Source: Ostreibacterium oceani (GTDB lineage: Bacteria > Pseudomonadota > Gammaproteobacteria > Cardiobacteriales > Ostreibacteriaceae). From it: 64,000 bases of DNA. Position 1 is the first letter of the stretch. Each line of letters starts with the position of its first letter. Location of the stretch: positions 87,113 through 151,112 of the forward strand of contig NZ_WHNW01000004.1 of NCBI RefSeq assembly GCF_009362845.1. The letters are read 5' to 3'. Under the pieces are notes generated by a model. It ran no database searches and was not told where the DNA came from. It saw nothing but the letters and a program-made list of their open reading frames with translations. This document shows positions 9,190 to 18,707 of the stretch, one piece after another. The position numbers and the translations under genes are program-made.

Positions 9190-9271
9190 TTAGTTGGTCT
9201 TTTAGGTCATGATTGTTTTGCGTTTTTTTGGTTATTTTTTGATGCAAATGCGTCGTGTTAGCGTGTGCCAT

Positions 9272-9595
9272 CTTACCGTAATAATGTCAATTGATAAAGT
9301 GCTTGGTTGCGGGTTGAACTATTCAACAAAAAACAGAGTCCTTTTAACGTGTAAAGCGATTCAAACTACAAAGCCAGATCAACCTTGGGATTTGCATGAA
9401 CCTTCATTGCAGTATGCTCTCAAAAAAACACTGTAAACAGCCCGATAAAATTCTATAAGTTAGGCGGGATCTGGCATTGGCGACGTTAAAACATTATAAA
9501 CAATTCACCTAAAAACAGCCGACAAAATGCGTTGAACGCGCTATAATTGACCATAGTTGAAATTAAAACAACAAAGCAGCGGGCTGGGGTGCAAG
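9272..9595 (+). promoter_or_regulatory. Divergent intergenic region with a probable promoter for the hydroxylase gene
   Basis: About 320 bp without a convincing gene separates the lpxL-like and ubiM-like genes. A TATAAT hexamer at 9542-9547, 48 bp before the ATG at 9596, is a good -10 candidate; no strong -35 stands 17 bp upstream. An 8-bp inverted pair (GCCAGATC near 9372 and GATCTGGC near 9468) is too widely spaced to interpret. Nothing else was recognised. Confidence 0.4.
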
Positions 9596-10957
9596 ATGAC
9601 AAGTGATAGCGAGAAAATGACTGAGGTATTGCCAAGCGATAACTTGCAAGCAACAGGGGATACAGCAGAGGATGCAGAAGTGGGCGCAGTAGCGGGGGCA
9701 GTGGGCGATTTTCATCAGGGAAGCGCACGAGATAGCGAGCGAAATAGCGAGCAAAATGCGGACACTCCAGATATTGCCGACATCGCCGATATAGTCGTTA
9801 TTGGTGCAGGGCCTGCTGGATTGAGTTTTTGCAAGTCGTTGGCCGACAGTGGGTTATCCATTACGTTGGTCGAGCAACATGACCAAGAGACGCTAGCCAA
9901 CCCACCACCCGATGGGCGCGAGATTGCCTTGACACACGTCTCTCAGCAAACGCTACAAGCATTAGGGGCGTGGGATTATCTACCCGCCGCGGATAAATAC
10001 TACCTACGCCAAGCCAAAGTCATTGACGGCGATTCGCCTTATACGTTGCATTTTCCAACACCAGACAAGGCATTGGGGCAAGCCACAGACACGTTGGGTT
10101 ATTTAATCTCTAATCACAATATACGCCGCGCGCTTTATGCGCAGTGTAAAAATCAACCCAATCTCACGTTTAAAACGGCCACGCGTGTTCATTCGGTTAC
10201 AAGTAATCGTGAGATGGCGACCGTGACGCTAGCCAACGGCGATACGGTTCGTGCGCGATTGGTGGTTGCCGCCGATAGTCGATTTTCGGCAAGCCGTCGA
10301 CAGATGGGGATTAGCACCCAAATGCAGGATTTTGGTCGCACGGTGGTTGTTTTTCGTATGCAGCATACCCTGAGTAATGAAAGCACCGCGACCGAATGCT
10401 TTTATTACGGACAGACGCTGGCGATTTTACCCCTGACTGAAAAGCTCTCCTCGATTGTGATTACCATTGATAGTGCTAGCGCGCATGAGATACTGGATGT
10501 GTCGCCCGACGCGTTACGGCGATTAGTGATTAAGCAATTGGATGCAAAGCTGGGCGATATGCATTTGATTGGTGAGCGCCATAGTTATCCGCTGGTTGGC
10601 GTGCATGCCAATCGATTTTATAGCCAGCGGTATGCGTTAATCGGTGACGCGGCGGTGGGAATGCATCCCGTGACGGCGCATGGATTTAATTTAGGACTGC
10701 AAAGCCAATCTCTGTTAGCTGAATTGATTTTGGCTGCCAATCGCGACGGCAAAGATATTGCAAACCCTGAATTATTGCGCGAGTATGATCGCAAGCATCG
10801 CCGTCATACACTGCCGCTTTATTTGGCAACCAATGTTATTGTGAAATTATTCACCACTGAGACCCCGCCTGCAAAAATCGTGCGTAAATTCGCGATTCGC
10901 GCAGGTAATGTATTGTTGCCGTTTAAAAAAATAGTCAGCAAGCAATTGACTGGGTAG
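9596..10957 (+). CDS. ubiM: UbiH/UbiF/Coq6-family FAD monooxygenase, most like UbiM
   Basis: Flavoprotein hydroxylase of ubiquinone biosynthesis. Motifs: the FAD-binding GAGPAGLSFCKSLADSG, then DGREIALTHVS (family DGRxxAL), and a second FAD motif LIGDAAVGMHPVTAHGFNLGLQS (GDAAHxxxPxxGxGxN-like). The C-terminal HRRHTLPLYLATN...PPAKIVRKFA pattern resembles UbiM, an alternative multi-position hydroxylase, more than UbiH, but that is a judgement from memory of the family. The ATG at 9596 has a GGGGTG-like RBS; a TTG at 9557 is an in-frame alternative. The first 65 residues before the FAD motif are low-complexity (DIADIADI and SERNSE repeats) and absent from typical homologues. Confidence 0.8.
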   Translation: MTSDSEKMTEVLPSDNLQATGDTAEDAEVGAVAGAVGDFHQGSARDSERNSEQNADTPDIADIADIVVIGAGPAGLSFCKSLADSGLSITLVEQHDQETLANPPPDGREIALTHVSQQTLQALGAWDYLPAADKYYLRQAKVIDGDSPYTLHFPTPDKALGQATDTLGYLISNHNIRRALYAQCKNQPNLTFKTATRVHSVTSNREMATVTLANGDTVRARLVVAADSRFSASRRQMGISTQMQDFGRTVVVFRMQHTLSNESTATECFYYGQTLAILPLTEKLSSIVITIDSASAHEILDVSPDALRRLVIKQLDAKLGDMHLIGERHSYPLVGVHANRFYSQRYALIGDAAVGMHPVTAHGFNLGLQSQSLLAELILAANRDGKDIANPELLREYDRKHRRHTLPLYLATNVIVKLFTTETPPAKIVRKFAIRAGNVLLPFKKIVSKQLTG

Positions 10958-11102
10958 TGGGTAAAGTGAGTGCGTAAAGTGAGTGCGTATAGACGATGCC
11001 TTGTGTTAGCGTCTCTTGGATACCGAACAATCACCCCCAATGAATACACTAACCTATGCCGTGTTAAACCACCAATGCGTACCCTTGGCTAATTCACCTC
11101 GG

Positions 11103-11465
11103 TCAAGCTTCTGTCAAATTTGCTAGATATTCGTCTCCTGTAATAAGGGGAATAAGTCTAGTCAATACGCTTTCAAAGACGCCGGGTTCCGCTTTGGCGA
11201 TAAATTTAATTTTTCTATGTCGGTAGTCCAATGTCTGGATTAAATTGCTGGCAACAACCGATGGTTGATCTAAACCAGTAATCAATACTTCGGTTTGAGT
11301 ATGTCGAATGCTAGTGCTAATTGGGCAACAGATAAGCAAGCCACAAGCTTTGCTATATGCTTTGCTAGACAATATAAGTGCTGGACGATATTTACCAATC
11401 TCTTTACCTTTAGTCGGTTCAAAATCAAGCCAGACAATATCGTTTCTATCGGGCAAGTATGTCAT
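11103..11465 (-). CDS. mazF: MazF/PemK-family endoribonuclease toxin
   Basis: Toxin of a type II toxin-antitoxin pair, 120 residues. The N-terminus NDIVWLDFEPTKGKEIGKYRPALILS matches the MazF/PemK core (G/D-D-I-v-w-ld-f-p..G.E..K.RPalvls). The later CCPISTSI and the conserved Q-T-L-D segment (VASNLIQTLDYR) also fit. Members cleave mRNA at short specific sequences. The gene starts inside the end of the upstream antitoxin gene (4-bp ATGA overlap at 11462-11465). Both genes are on the minus strand, so the order antitoxin-toxin is normal. It looks intact. Confidence 0.93.
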   Translation of the reverse strand: MTYLPDRNDIVWLDFEPTKGKEIGKYRPALILSSKAYSKACGLLICCPISTSIRHTQTEVLITGLDQPSVVASNLIQTLDYRHRKIKFIAKAEPGVFESVLTRLIPLITGDEYLANLTEA

Positions 11466-11725
11466 TCATCAATCTCTTTGCCTGCGGGATTGGTCAGTAA
11501 ATCAGCATGAGAGTTATCGACTGTTATGCCTTTGATTAAGTCAGCTTCTTTAAATGGCCATTTATTTTTTCTATTAACAGCACTAACTGTTAATACGTGA
11601 TTCTCTTCATCTAATGACAATGTGACCTCACAGCCATAATTAATTCCCAGCCCTTTGGCGATTTCCTGATTAATTCTTAGACCCAGTCCGTTGCCCCACT
11701 TGGTTATTTTGCCTGTGATTTGCAT
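11462..11725 (-). CDS. mazE: MazE-family antitoxin (AbrB/SpoVT swapped-hairpin)
   Basis: Antitoxin partner, 87 residues. The N-terminal ITKWGNGLGLRINQEIAKGLGI is the hallmark of the MazE DNA-binding hairpin (KWGNSLGvRiPk.i). The C-terminal half (about 50-87) should wrap the toxin and is acidic. A near-perfect 28-bp palindrome begins 27 bp upstream of the ATG, as expected for autoregulation by the MazE-MazF complex. Confidence 0.92.
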   Translation of the reverse strand: MQITGKITKWGNGLGLRINQEIAKGLGINYGCEVTLSLDEENHVLTVSAVNRKNKWPFKEADLIKGITVDNSHADLLTNPAGKEIDE

Positions 11726-11751
11726 TTCTATTACTCAATAGTCACTAATAA

Positions 11752-11779
11752 ATATAGTATACACATGTATATACTATAT
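11752..11779. promoter_or_regulatory. Palindromic operator upstream of mazEF
   Basis: A 28-bp inverted repeat with a single mismatched pair (62/69). The outer arms are TATAGTATA (11753-11761) and TATACTATA (11770-11778). It lies 27-54 bp upstream of the mazE start and contains TATA-like hexamers, so it could combine the -10 region with the MazE binding site. The sequence shows the symmetry; the operator role is inferred. Confidence 0.7.
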
Positions 11780-11880
11780 AGCAAATATTGGCGCCTGATC
11801 TCCCCTTTATCAAGTAACTTACCCCATCAGATTATTGCCAACCCAACCGCCATTTTTGGCGATAGCTGGCAAACAGTTGG

Positions 11881-11940
11881 TGATTGCTGATGATTACTGA
11901 TGATTGCTGATGTCGGCTGATGTCGGCTGATGTCGGCTGG
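11881..11940. repeat. Six tandem 10-bp units after the TRIC-like gene
   Basis: Units TGATTGCTGA, TGATTACTGA and TGATTGCTGA are followed by TGTCGGCTGA twice and TGTCGGCTGG, filling 11881-11940 between the mazEF operator and the stop of the gene at 11946. It is a nested tandem duplication: one unit type was copied, mutated and copied again. Confidence 0.85.
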
Positions 11941-11945
11941 TAGCC

Positions 11946-12563
11946 CTATTTTTTGTTGAATCTCGGCAAGCCCCAATTATGATAAACCGCCGTCATTCTG
12001 ATGCCAAAAATGGTAGATAACGTGATGGGATAAGCGATTTCACGGGCGATATTGAGATGAAGTAGGATGAGCAAGATGCCCGCACCAATTAAACTGGCGG
12101 TGATGTAGATTTCTTTGTGTAAAACCAGCGGTATTTCATTGCAGATAATATCACGCATGATGCCGCCAAAAGATGCGGTGGTAACGCCCATAATGACCGC
12201 AATAAATGGGGTGAATTGATTGAGCAAAGCGACTTCTACGCCAATCACCGTAAATGCCGACAAACCAATAGCGTCAAATACACGCAACGGTCGCTCAATT
12301 TTGATGATTTGGCGATAAAAAATCAGTGTGAGTAGCGCGCAGACGAAAATAACAATCAGGTAAGTGGGGTTAACCAGCCAAAAAATGGGGTGGTTATTGA
12401 GGAGTAAATCTCTGACTGTGCCACCACCGACAGAGGCAACTGTGGCGATAAGTAGCACCCCAAAAACATCCAGGCCTTTGCGAATCGCCAAAATTGAACC
12501 CGCTGTGGCGCAAGCGGCAATCCCGATTAAATCGAGTGAGGTAATAAGGGTTTCGATAGTCAT
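11946..12563 (-). CDS. TRIC/UPF0126-family membrane protein (YadS/YicG-like)
   Basis: Seven-segment trimeric intracellular cation channel-like protein, 205 residues. The two family repeats, each with a glycine-rich kink, are visible: LLIATVASVGGGTVRDLL in the first half and GVTTASFGGIMRDIICNEIPLVL in the second. Bacterial members form K+-permeable channels; some homologues have been proposed as amino-acid transporters. It starts 4 bp after the mutS stop on the same strand, so it is probably co-transcribed as a downstream passenger of mutS. Confidence 0.85.
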   Translation of the reverse strand: MTIETLITSLDLIGIAACATAGSILAIRKGLDVFGVLLIATVASVGGGTVRDLLLNNHPIFWLVNPTYLIVIFVCALLTLIFYRQIIKIERPLRVFDAIGLSAFTVIGVEVALLNQFTPFIAVIMGVTTASFGGIMRDIICNEIPLVLHKEIYITASLIGAGILLILLHLNIAREIAYPITLSTIFGIRMTAVYHNWGLPRFNKK

Positions 12564-12567
12564 GAGG

Positions 12568-15216
12568 TTATTGTGATAATTTTTTTAGCGATTGCAACAG
12601 TTGTAATGCTTGCAACGGGGTGGTGTTTTCGATTTCGATGCCATCAAGCGTGTTTTTTATCGCTTCATATTCAGGGGGTAAATTGACATTAAAAAGTGTC
12701 ATTTGTGCGCTGGGTGTTTGCTTGGGTGTTTTTTTGCGTGGTTGTCCGTGCGGTTGTCCGGGTGGGTTGGATTGGCTGTCACTGGTGTTGTTTTTGTCGC
12801 TTTGGCTAAATTGGGCGAGCAATTGCTGCGCTTCGTCGATGACAGCGGGCGCGACACCTGCGATTTTGGCCACATGTAGCCCGTAACTCTTACTCGCGGC
12901 GCCAGGCTTGACGTGGTGTAGGAAAACGATATCCCCGCCACTGTCAACGGCATCCAAATGCAGATTAAATAGCGTAGGGTGCGTCTCGGTGAGCGCGGTC
13001 ATTTCGAAATAATGCGTGGCAAATAGGGTGAGGGATTGGTTGTGCGTCGCTAAATACTTGGCGCTGGCCATCGCAAGCGATAGTCCGTCATAGGTTGAAG
13101 TGCCGCGTCCTACTTCGTCCATCAACACCAGCGAGTGAGGTGTTGCATGGTTTAGGATGGTTGCGGTTTCGGTCATTTCAACCATAAACGTGGATTTGCC
13201 AGCGCTAACGTCATCGCTGGCGCCAATACGGGTGAAAATACGATCGATATGACCAATATCGGCCGTATCGGCGGGGACAAAGCTACCGATGCGTGCCATG
13301 AGGCAAATTAAGGCCGTTTGCCGCATATACGTTGATTTACCGCCCATGTTTGGCCCTGTGATAATCGCCAAGCTTTGCTGACCATCCAAATGGGTATCGT
13401 TGGGGATAAATGGTGTGGTTGTATAGGCCTCGACAACAGGATGCCGCCCATTTTTGATATGGATGCCCGTGTTATCGCTTAATTGAGGGCGGCGATAGGC
13501 TAGCGTCTGGGCGCGTTCTGCTAAATTGCTGAGGGAATCAATGCTGGCGATGGCGTTGGCAAGCGCTCTGAGTCCTTGGGTTTGTTGTTGCAAATCCATG
13601 ACGAGGCGTTCGTATAAGGTTTTTTCTAACGAGATGGCCTTGTCTGCAGCGGATAATACGTTGTCCTCGAAACTTTTTAGCGTCTCGGTAATGTAGCGTT
13701 CTGCATTTTTTAGCGTTTGTCGGCGCGTGTATTCGGCAGGGATTTCAGTGCCACTGGCTTTGCTGATTTCGATGTAATAACCGTGCACGCGGTTGTAGCC
13801 GACTTTTAGATTGGGGTTACCAGTGCGGGTTTTTTCTTGGGTCTCATAGTCTAATAAAAACTGGTTGGCGGTCGAAGACAAGGTGCGTAATTCGTCCAAG
13901 GTGGCATCGTAGCCTGTGTTAATCACACCGCCTTCGCGGGTGTGTGGCGCAGGCTCTGGGTAAATCGCGCGCGCAAGGAGGGCTGCCATGTCATCGAATG
14001 CGCCTAGTTGTTGCTTTGCTGCATTCATCAGCGTGCTGTTTGCCGACGTGAGGGTTTGCGTTAATTCGGGTAGTTGTTGTAGGCTGTCCCGTAGCGACGC
14101 TAAATCTTTGGGGCGAACAGTGCCTAGCCCGATACGCGCGGCAATGCGTTCGATATCGGCGATGCCTTTTAATTGTTGTTTTAGCTGGTCGTTATCAATG
14201 GCGGTTTGCAGTATATCGATGCTGTCATAGCGCTGGTTTAATTGCGTATTGCTAATCAGTGGCTGCGAAATCCAGCGGTTAAGCAAACGGCTGCCCATTG
14301 CGGTTGCGCATTTGTCCAAGACACCCAATAATGAAAAAGCTTTGTTACCTGCGTGATTGTGGGTGAGCTCCAAATTTCGCCGTGTAATAGCGTCTAACAC
14401 CACATAATCACGGTGGGGCGTTTTTTTGGGTAAATCGAGTTGGGGTTTGGTTTGACGGTGGGTGTTTTGTAGGTAGTAAACCAATACACCCGTGGCAACG
14501 GTCTCATGGTCGCTGAGCTCTAGTTGTTCTAGGTGGCGCAGTTGATAAAAGTCGCATAATTGTTGTGTTGCTGTTGTGCGATTAAAGTGCCATTCGGGGA
14601 GTTTGGTCGTTTGGTAGCTAGCAAAACTCGTCGCCCATTCTGTTTCGCAATAAAGTAATTCAGCGGGCGTGATTCTGGCGAGTTCGTTTTCTAATTCGGC
14701 AATGTCGTTTAGCGTAATCACGTGGCAGGAAGCGGCGCCAAGTTCGGTGTATGCAATAACAGGCTGGTGGAGGTTAAACACACACGCCAACACATTGTCG
14801 CGGGTAGCATCTAGCAAGTTTTCATCGCTAATGGTGCCAGGCGTAATAATACGGGTTACTTTGCGTTCGACAGGGCCTTTGCTGGTATTTGGATCGCCGA
14901 CTTGTTCGCAAATGGCGACCGATTGGCCTTTGCCAATGAGTTTGGCAAGGTATTGATCGACGCTGTGAAAGGGTACGCCTGCCATCGGGATGCGTTCACC
15001 CGCGCTTTTTCCACGATAGGTTAGGCTAATACCCAGCAATTCGTGGCCGCGAATGGCATCATCAAAGAACATCTCATAAAAGTCACCCATTCGATAAAAG
15101 ACAAGCATGTCATCAAATTCGGCCTTGATACGCAAGTATTGCTGCATCATGGGTGTATGCTCGTGATGGTTGGTAGGGGGTTGTTTTGCGTTCATTGTCG
15201 GTTGTTGTGTAACCAT
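12568..15216 (-). CDS. mutS: DNA mismatch repair protein MutS
   Basis: Mismatch-recognition ATPase, 882 residues (E. coli 853). The N-terminal mismatch-binding motif is present as [15 protein letters not shown] (Phe-x-Glu wedge: F-Y-E). The C-terminal ABC-type ATPase has [13 protein letters not shown] (Walker A), the Walker [17 protein letters not shown], and the [10 protein letters not shown] signature. A polar Asn/Gln/Pro-rich linker (about residues 815-840) precedes the C-terminal dimerisation tail. The first in-frame ATG is at 15216; an ATG seven codons downstream is an alternative, neither having a strong RBS. The protein appears complete, so the many tandem duplications in this genome are not explained by an obviously broken mutS. 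Confidence 0.97.
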   Translation of the reverse strand: MVTQQPTMNAKQPPTNHHEHTPMMQQYLRIKAEFDDMLVFYRMGDFYEMFFDDAIRGHELLGISLTYRGKSAGERIPMAGVPFHSVDQYLAKLIGKGQSVAICEQVGDPNTSKGPVERKVTRIITPGTISDENLLDATRDNVLACVFNLHQPVIAYTELGAASCHVITLNDIAELENELARITPAELLYCETEWATSFASYQTTKLPEWHFNRTTATQQLCDFYQLRHLEQLELSDHETVATGVLVYYLQNTHRQTKPQLDLPKKTPHRDYVVLDAITRRNLELTHNHAGNKAFSLLGVLDKCATAMGSRLLNRWISQPLISNTQLNQRYDSIDILQTAIDNDQLKQQLKGIADIERIAARIGLGTVRPKDLASLRDSLQQLPELTQTLTSANSTLMNAAKQQLGAFDDMAALLARAIYPEPAPHTREGGVINTGYDATLDELRTLSSTANQFLLDYETQEKTRTGNPNLKVGYNRVHGYYIEISKASGTEIPAEYTRRQTLKNAERYITETLKSFEDNVLSAADKAISLEKTLYERLVMDLQQQTQGLRALANAIASIDSLSNLAERAQTLAYRRPQLSDNTGIHIKNGRHPVVEAYTTTPFIPNDTHLDGQQSLAIITGPNMGGKSTYMRQTALICLMARIGSFVPADTADIGHIDRIFTRIGASDDVSAGKSTFMVEMTETATILNHATPHSLVLMDEVGRGTSTYDGLSLAMASAKYLATHNQSLTLFATHYFEMTALTETHPTLFNLHLDAVDSGGDIVFLHHVKPGAASKSYGLHVAKIAGVAPAVIDEAQQLLAQFSQSDKNNTSDSQSNPPGQPHGQPRKKTPKQTPSAQMTLFNVNLPPEYEAIKNTLDGIEIENTTPLQALQLLQSLKKLSQ

Positions 15217-15287
15217 CGGTTGGTGAAAAGCGTATAGACTAGCAAATTTATGCAGTATTTTCTTCTATTTTTCGTTAAAATATCCCA

Positions 15288-15758
15288 ATGAGAGACGATG
15301 AAGACGCGGTTAAACCAGTCATACCTGAACGCGACCGTGAATACCGCATTACCCTACTGATGTTGATGGCGTTAATTTTATTACCTGCCTCTATTGCTAG
15401 CTATACGATTGCGCTGATTGCTATTATTAAAAGCACTTATTCAGTCACAGCAACGGATTATCTATTGCCCGCGCCACTCACAGGGATTTTAGTTGCGTTG
15501 TGCATCACAGGCTACCTCGCAGTGCATTGGGTCGTGATGATCAAGTTTTATCGTGCGATTGAGCGCCAAATCATCGGTTGGATGAATTTTTTTCGGGTTT
15601 ATGGGTTGTTGGTAATCAATCTATCGGTCTTGGTGTTTACGGTGCTGTTTGACTTGTATCAACTGCCGATTTATATGGTACCGATTATGCTGCTGGGGAT
15701 TAATGGCTATTTGGTCTATTTACGCTATCGCTTACTGACGGGTTTTCCGTTAGAATAG
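15288..15758 (+). CDS. Small integral membrane protein of unknown function
   Basis: 156 residues with a charged N-terminus (about 20 residues) followed by four hydrophobic segments at roughly 24-48, 62-84, 102-120 and 126-145, consistent with a four-pass inner-membrane protein. I do not recognise the family. It ends 6 bp before dxr and runs in the same direction, so it probably heads the dxr-rseP transcript, in the place where cdsA usually stands; it is not CdsA (too short, no CDP-diglyceride synthase signature). A TAAAAT hexamer about 20 bp upstream could be its -10. Confidence 0.7.
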   Translation: MRDDEDAVKPVIPERDREYRITLLMLMALILLPASIASYTIALIAIIKSTYSVTATDYLLPAPLTGILVALCITGYLAVHWVVMIKFYRAIERQIIGWMNFFRVYGLLVINLSVLVFTVLFDLYQLPIYMVPIMLLGINGYLVYLRYRLLTGFPLE

Positions 15759-15764
15759 CCGCCT

Positions 15765-17027
15765 ATGAATCAGTCTATAAATCAGTCTATGAATCAGCCG
15801 ATGAATCCAATAAAAAAGCCTGCGCCTGTAAAAGCGGAGCCTGTGAAAACAGTGACCATTTTAGGCGCAACGGGATCGATTGGTACGCAAGCACTGGATG
15901 TGATTGCAAAGCATCCCGATAATTTCACGGTGTTTGCGCTTACGGCGGGGAATAATACGGCGTTATTGTTGCAGCAGTGCATTGCATTTATGCCACAATA
16001 TGCGGTGGTCAGTGAGACGGCTGATGTGAAATCGCTAGTGGCGCAATTTGCCGCACACCATTTGCCCACCCAATTATTAGTCGGTGCTGAGGCGTTATGT
16101 GAAGTCGCTGCTGCGAGCGAGGTGACGCATGTTGTTGCGGGGATTGTTGGCGGTGCGGGGTTGCCGTCTATTCATGTGGCGGTCAAGGCTGGCAAGGTGG
16201 TTTTGCTGGCTAACAAGGAATCACTGGTCATGACAGGGGAAATACTACTTGCCGAGGCGGACAAAAACCACGCGACCATTTTGCCCTTAGACAGCGAGCA
16301 TAATGCGCTTTTTCAGTGTTTGCCCATCGCACAAGGCTTGCGCCGAGAAACCTTATCACAAGCAGGTGTTGCCAAGCTAGTACTAACCGGTTCTGGCGGT
16401 CCGTTTCGTGAGTTACCGCTAGATGCACTGGCGCATCAGCTGCCTGAAGCAGCTTGCAAACACCCCAATTGGTCTATGGGACGAAAAGTCTCGGTCGATT
16501 CAGCGACGATGATGAACAAAGGGCTAGAGTATATTGAAGCCAAACTCTTATTTTCGGCGGCAGATAGTCAGCTGGATGTGATTATTCATCCGCAGTCGAT
16601 TGTGCATTCGTTGGTACAGTACAAAGACGGCACGTCACTTGCCCAGCTAGGCTACAGTGATATGCGCGTACCGATTGCGCATGCCTTGGCTTATCCTGCA
16701 CGTCTCGAATCAGGCGTGGCGTCGATTGATTTAACCCAATGTCAGTTAACGTTTGAGCCGGTTGATTACCAGCGATATCCCTGTTTACAGTTAGCCATCG
16801 AAGTCGCTAACGAAGCCGCGCTCACGACGATACTCACGGCGGCTAATGAAGTCGTCGTCGAGGCGTACCTCAATCATCAAGTGGATTTTGGTGATATTCA
16901 TGTCGTTGTGAAACAAACGTTAGATACTTGCGATACACTGACGATTGATGGTATTGATGCTGTGTTAGCGCAAGATCAGTTGGCGCGTCAGCAAGCCAAC
17001 CGACTAATCAAACAAAAACTAAATTAA
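15765..17027 (+). CDS. dxr: 1-deoxy-D-xylulose 5-phosphate reductoisomerase
   Basis: MEP-pathway enzyme converting DXP to MEP with NADPH, the committed step to isoprenoids. GATGSIGTQALDVI is the NADPH-binding loop. The ANKESLVMTGE and LPLDSEHNALFQ segments carry metal and substrate ligands, and the SVDSATMMNKGLEYIEAKLLF segment is diagnostic. 420 residues against about 398 in E. coli. The extra length is N-terminal, a repetitive NQS-I/M tract (three near-copies of a 12-bp unit at 15765-15806) and a Lys/Pro/Val run before the first strand, so the real start could be a later codon. The gene leads into rseP 17 bp downstream. Confidence 0.96.
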   Translation: MNQSINQSMNQPMNPIKKPAPVKAEPVKTVTILGATGSIGTQALDVIAKHPDNFTVFALTAGNNTALLLQQCIAFMPQYAVVSETADVKSLVAQFAAHHLPTQLLVGAEALCEVAAASEVTHVVAGIVGGAGLPSIHVAVKAGKVVLLANKESLVMTGEILLAEADKNHATILPLDSEHNALFQCLPIAQGLRRETLSQAGVAKLVLTGSGGPFRELPLDALAHQLPEAACKHPNWSMGRKVSVDSATMMNKGLEYIEAKLLFSAADSQLDVIIHPQSIVHSLVQYKDGTSLAQLGYSDMRVPIAHALAYPARLESGVASIDLTQCQLTFEPVDYQRYPCLQLAIEVANEAALTTILTAANEVVVEAYLNHQVDFGDIHVVVKQTLDTCDTLTIDGIDAVLAQDQLARQQANRLIKQKLN

Positions 17028-17044
17028 TTAAAAAACAGGTTGAT

Positions 17045-18556
17045 ATGATTGAATGGATAAACACGCTGCCTAATCCTTTGGTGGCCATTGTTGGCTTTAT
17101 TGTGACCATTTTGTTTTTGGTGAGCATCCATGAGTACGGGCATTTTTGGATGGCACGGCGATTTGGTGTGCGTATCGAGAAATTTTCAATCGGCTTTGGT
17201 AAACCGATTATTAGTTGGCGTGGAAAACGCGACAATACCGAATATTGCTTGGCATGGATACCGCTGGGTGGTTATGTCAAGATGTACGGCGAAAACGTCA
17301 GCGAATTAGAAAAACTGGGTGAAGACAGCCATACCCCTCATCAGGGGAATGATAGTATTGACGCTAGCGACTATAGTGATTATAGCGATATTGCTTGTGA
17401 TGTGTCGCAGACAGCGCAGTCAACACAGGCAGCGCAGGCAGCGGGGGGCAGTTTTTCTGCATTGCCGCCGTACAAGCGTTTGCTGATTGCGCTGGCAGGT
17501 CCTGCCGTGAATTTGGTATTTGCGGTGTTTGCCATTTGGCTGCTGTTTGTCATTGGTGTGGCGGGAGATAAGCCACAAATAGGAGAAATCCAGCCCAATT
17601 CAGTGATGGCCAATACACCGATTGCTGCCGGCGATAATATTGTCGCTATTGACGGCAAAACCATTGTCACCGTGGGCGATGCCAATATCTATTTGGTAAA
17701 AGGTCTAGGCAATGCGGTGGTGGATATTGTCGTTGAGGATACCAGTGGTCGGGTGAAGCAAGCGGCCATTAATATGGCAGAATTACCTAAGGGTAGCGAA
17801 CAACAGATTACTCAGGCGCTAGGGTTTAATTGGGCAGTCGTTGATGCAATTAAAAATGCGCCCATTATCATCGGGGTGGTGCAGGAAAACTCGGCGGCAA
17901 GCCACGCGGGTTTGGTGGTAAACGATGAAATTGTCGCCGTCAATGGGCAACCCATCAGCCAATGGACGCAGTTTGTCGATGTTGTCAAAAGTCACCCAAA
18001 TAGCGCGTTGGCACTCAGTATTATTCGAAAGGACGAAGAAAAAAACCTGACACTAACGCCACAAACACACCCAGAAAATAGCAACTGGGGCTATGCAGGC
18101 GTCAGCCCTGCTTTTGATGAATCGGCTTATGAAAAATACCAAGTCGTTAAGCAATACGGGGCGTTAGCCGCGATACCCCAAGCCGTGCGTTATAACTATG
18201 ATCAAGCCGCATTGCTGCTGAAAACGTTGGGTCGCATGATCACTGGCAAGGCCTCTATCGAAAATATGGGTGGACCAATTACAATTGCAGATTTTTCAGG
18301 CAAAACGATTAAATTAGGCTACGAAGTGTATTTTAATTTTTTAGCGGCGATTAGCTTGACATTGGCGGTGATGAATTTATTACCAATACCCGTCTTAGAC
18401 GGTGGGCATATCGTGATGTGCTTGGTTGAAATGGTCAAAGGCAAACCGTTGTCAGAGAAAACGGTCGGCGTTTTGATGCGCATAGGGCTTGCGGTGCTAT
18501 TGAGTTTTATGCTGTTGGTCATTAGCGTGGATTTGTGGCGGTATTTAATTGCTTGA
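17045..18556 (+). CDS. rseP: Site-2 intramembrane zinc metalloprotease RseP
   Basis: Inner-membrane protease that cleaves RseA (sigma-E pathway) and signal-peptide remnants. The catalytic SIHEYGHFWMARRFGV carries HExxH in the first membrane segment, and NLLPIPVLDGGHIV near the C-terminus supplies the aspartate ligand (LDG). Two PDZ domains lie between (about 165-240 and 270-350), the second with NSAASHAGLVVNDEIVAVNG. It is 503 residues, against 450 in E. coli. The excess is an insertion of about 50 residues between GGYVKMYGE and PPYKRLLIALAGPAVN, rich in Ser/Asp/Tyr/Gln/Ala with SDYSDYSDI duplication. It follows dxr as in most gammaproteobacteria, but bamA is not downstream. Confidence 0.95.
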   Translation: MIEWINTLPNPLVAIVGFIVTILFLVSIHEYGHFWMARRFGVRIEKFSIGFGKPIISWRGKRDNTEYCLAWIPLGGYVKMYGENVSELEKLGEDSHTPHQGNDSIDASDYSDYSDIACDVSQTAQSTQAAQAAGGSFSALPPYKRLLIALAGPAVNLVFAVFAIWLLFVIGVAGDKPQIGEIQPNSVMANTPIAAGDNIVAIDGKTIVTVGDANIYLVKGLGNAVVDIVVEDTSGRVKQAAINMAELPKGSEQQITQALGFNWAVVDAIKNAPIIIGVVQENSAASHAGLVVNDEIVAVNGQPISQWTQFVDVVKSHPNSALALSIIRKDEEKNLTLTPQTHPENSNWGYAGVSPAFDESAYEKYQVVKQYGALAAIPQAVRYNYDQAALLLKTLGRMITGKASIENMGGPITIADFSGKTIKLGYEVYFNFLAAISLTLAVMNLLPIPVLDGGHIVMCLVEMVKGKPLSEKTVGVLMRIGLAVLLSFMLLVISVDLWRYLIA

Positions 18557-18653
18557 ATTTCTTTTGTAGGTCAGCAGGTTTAAAAGCCACTAAAGAAAGC
18601 GCCAAAATAAGCACCAAAATGTAACTGGCATGATACATGTTGTTTATATGGGT

Positions 18654-18662
18654 TGTTATAAT
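18654..18662 (+). promoter_or_regulatory. Extended -10 promoter of the FKBP gene
   Basis: TGT followed by TATAAT (18657-18662) forms a TGnTATAAT extended -10 element 45 bp upstream of the ATG at 18708. No good -35 is seen at 17 bp, which fits an extended -10 promoter. Function inferred from sequence only. Confidence 0.45.
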
Positions 18663-18707
18663 TCTCCCCACGTTTAAATTAATTCGTCAATTTTTAGGAG
18701 TTTGACC

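Noticed and set aside
9209-9436. A 75-residue plus-strand ORF upstream of ubiM
   Set aside because: It overlaps the lpxL leader antisense, has no RBS, homology signature or hydrophobic pattern, and ends before the promoter-like element.
15288-15758. The small membrane protein as CdsA, expected near dxr
   Set aside because: At 156 residues with four helices and no CDP-diglyceride synthase signature it is too short and unrelated.
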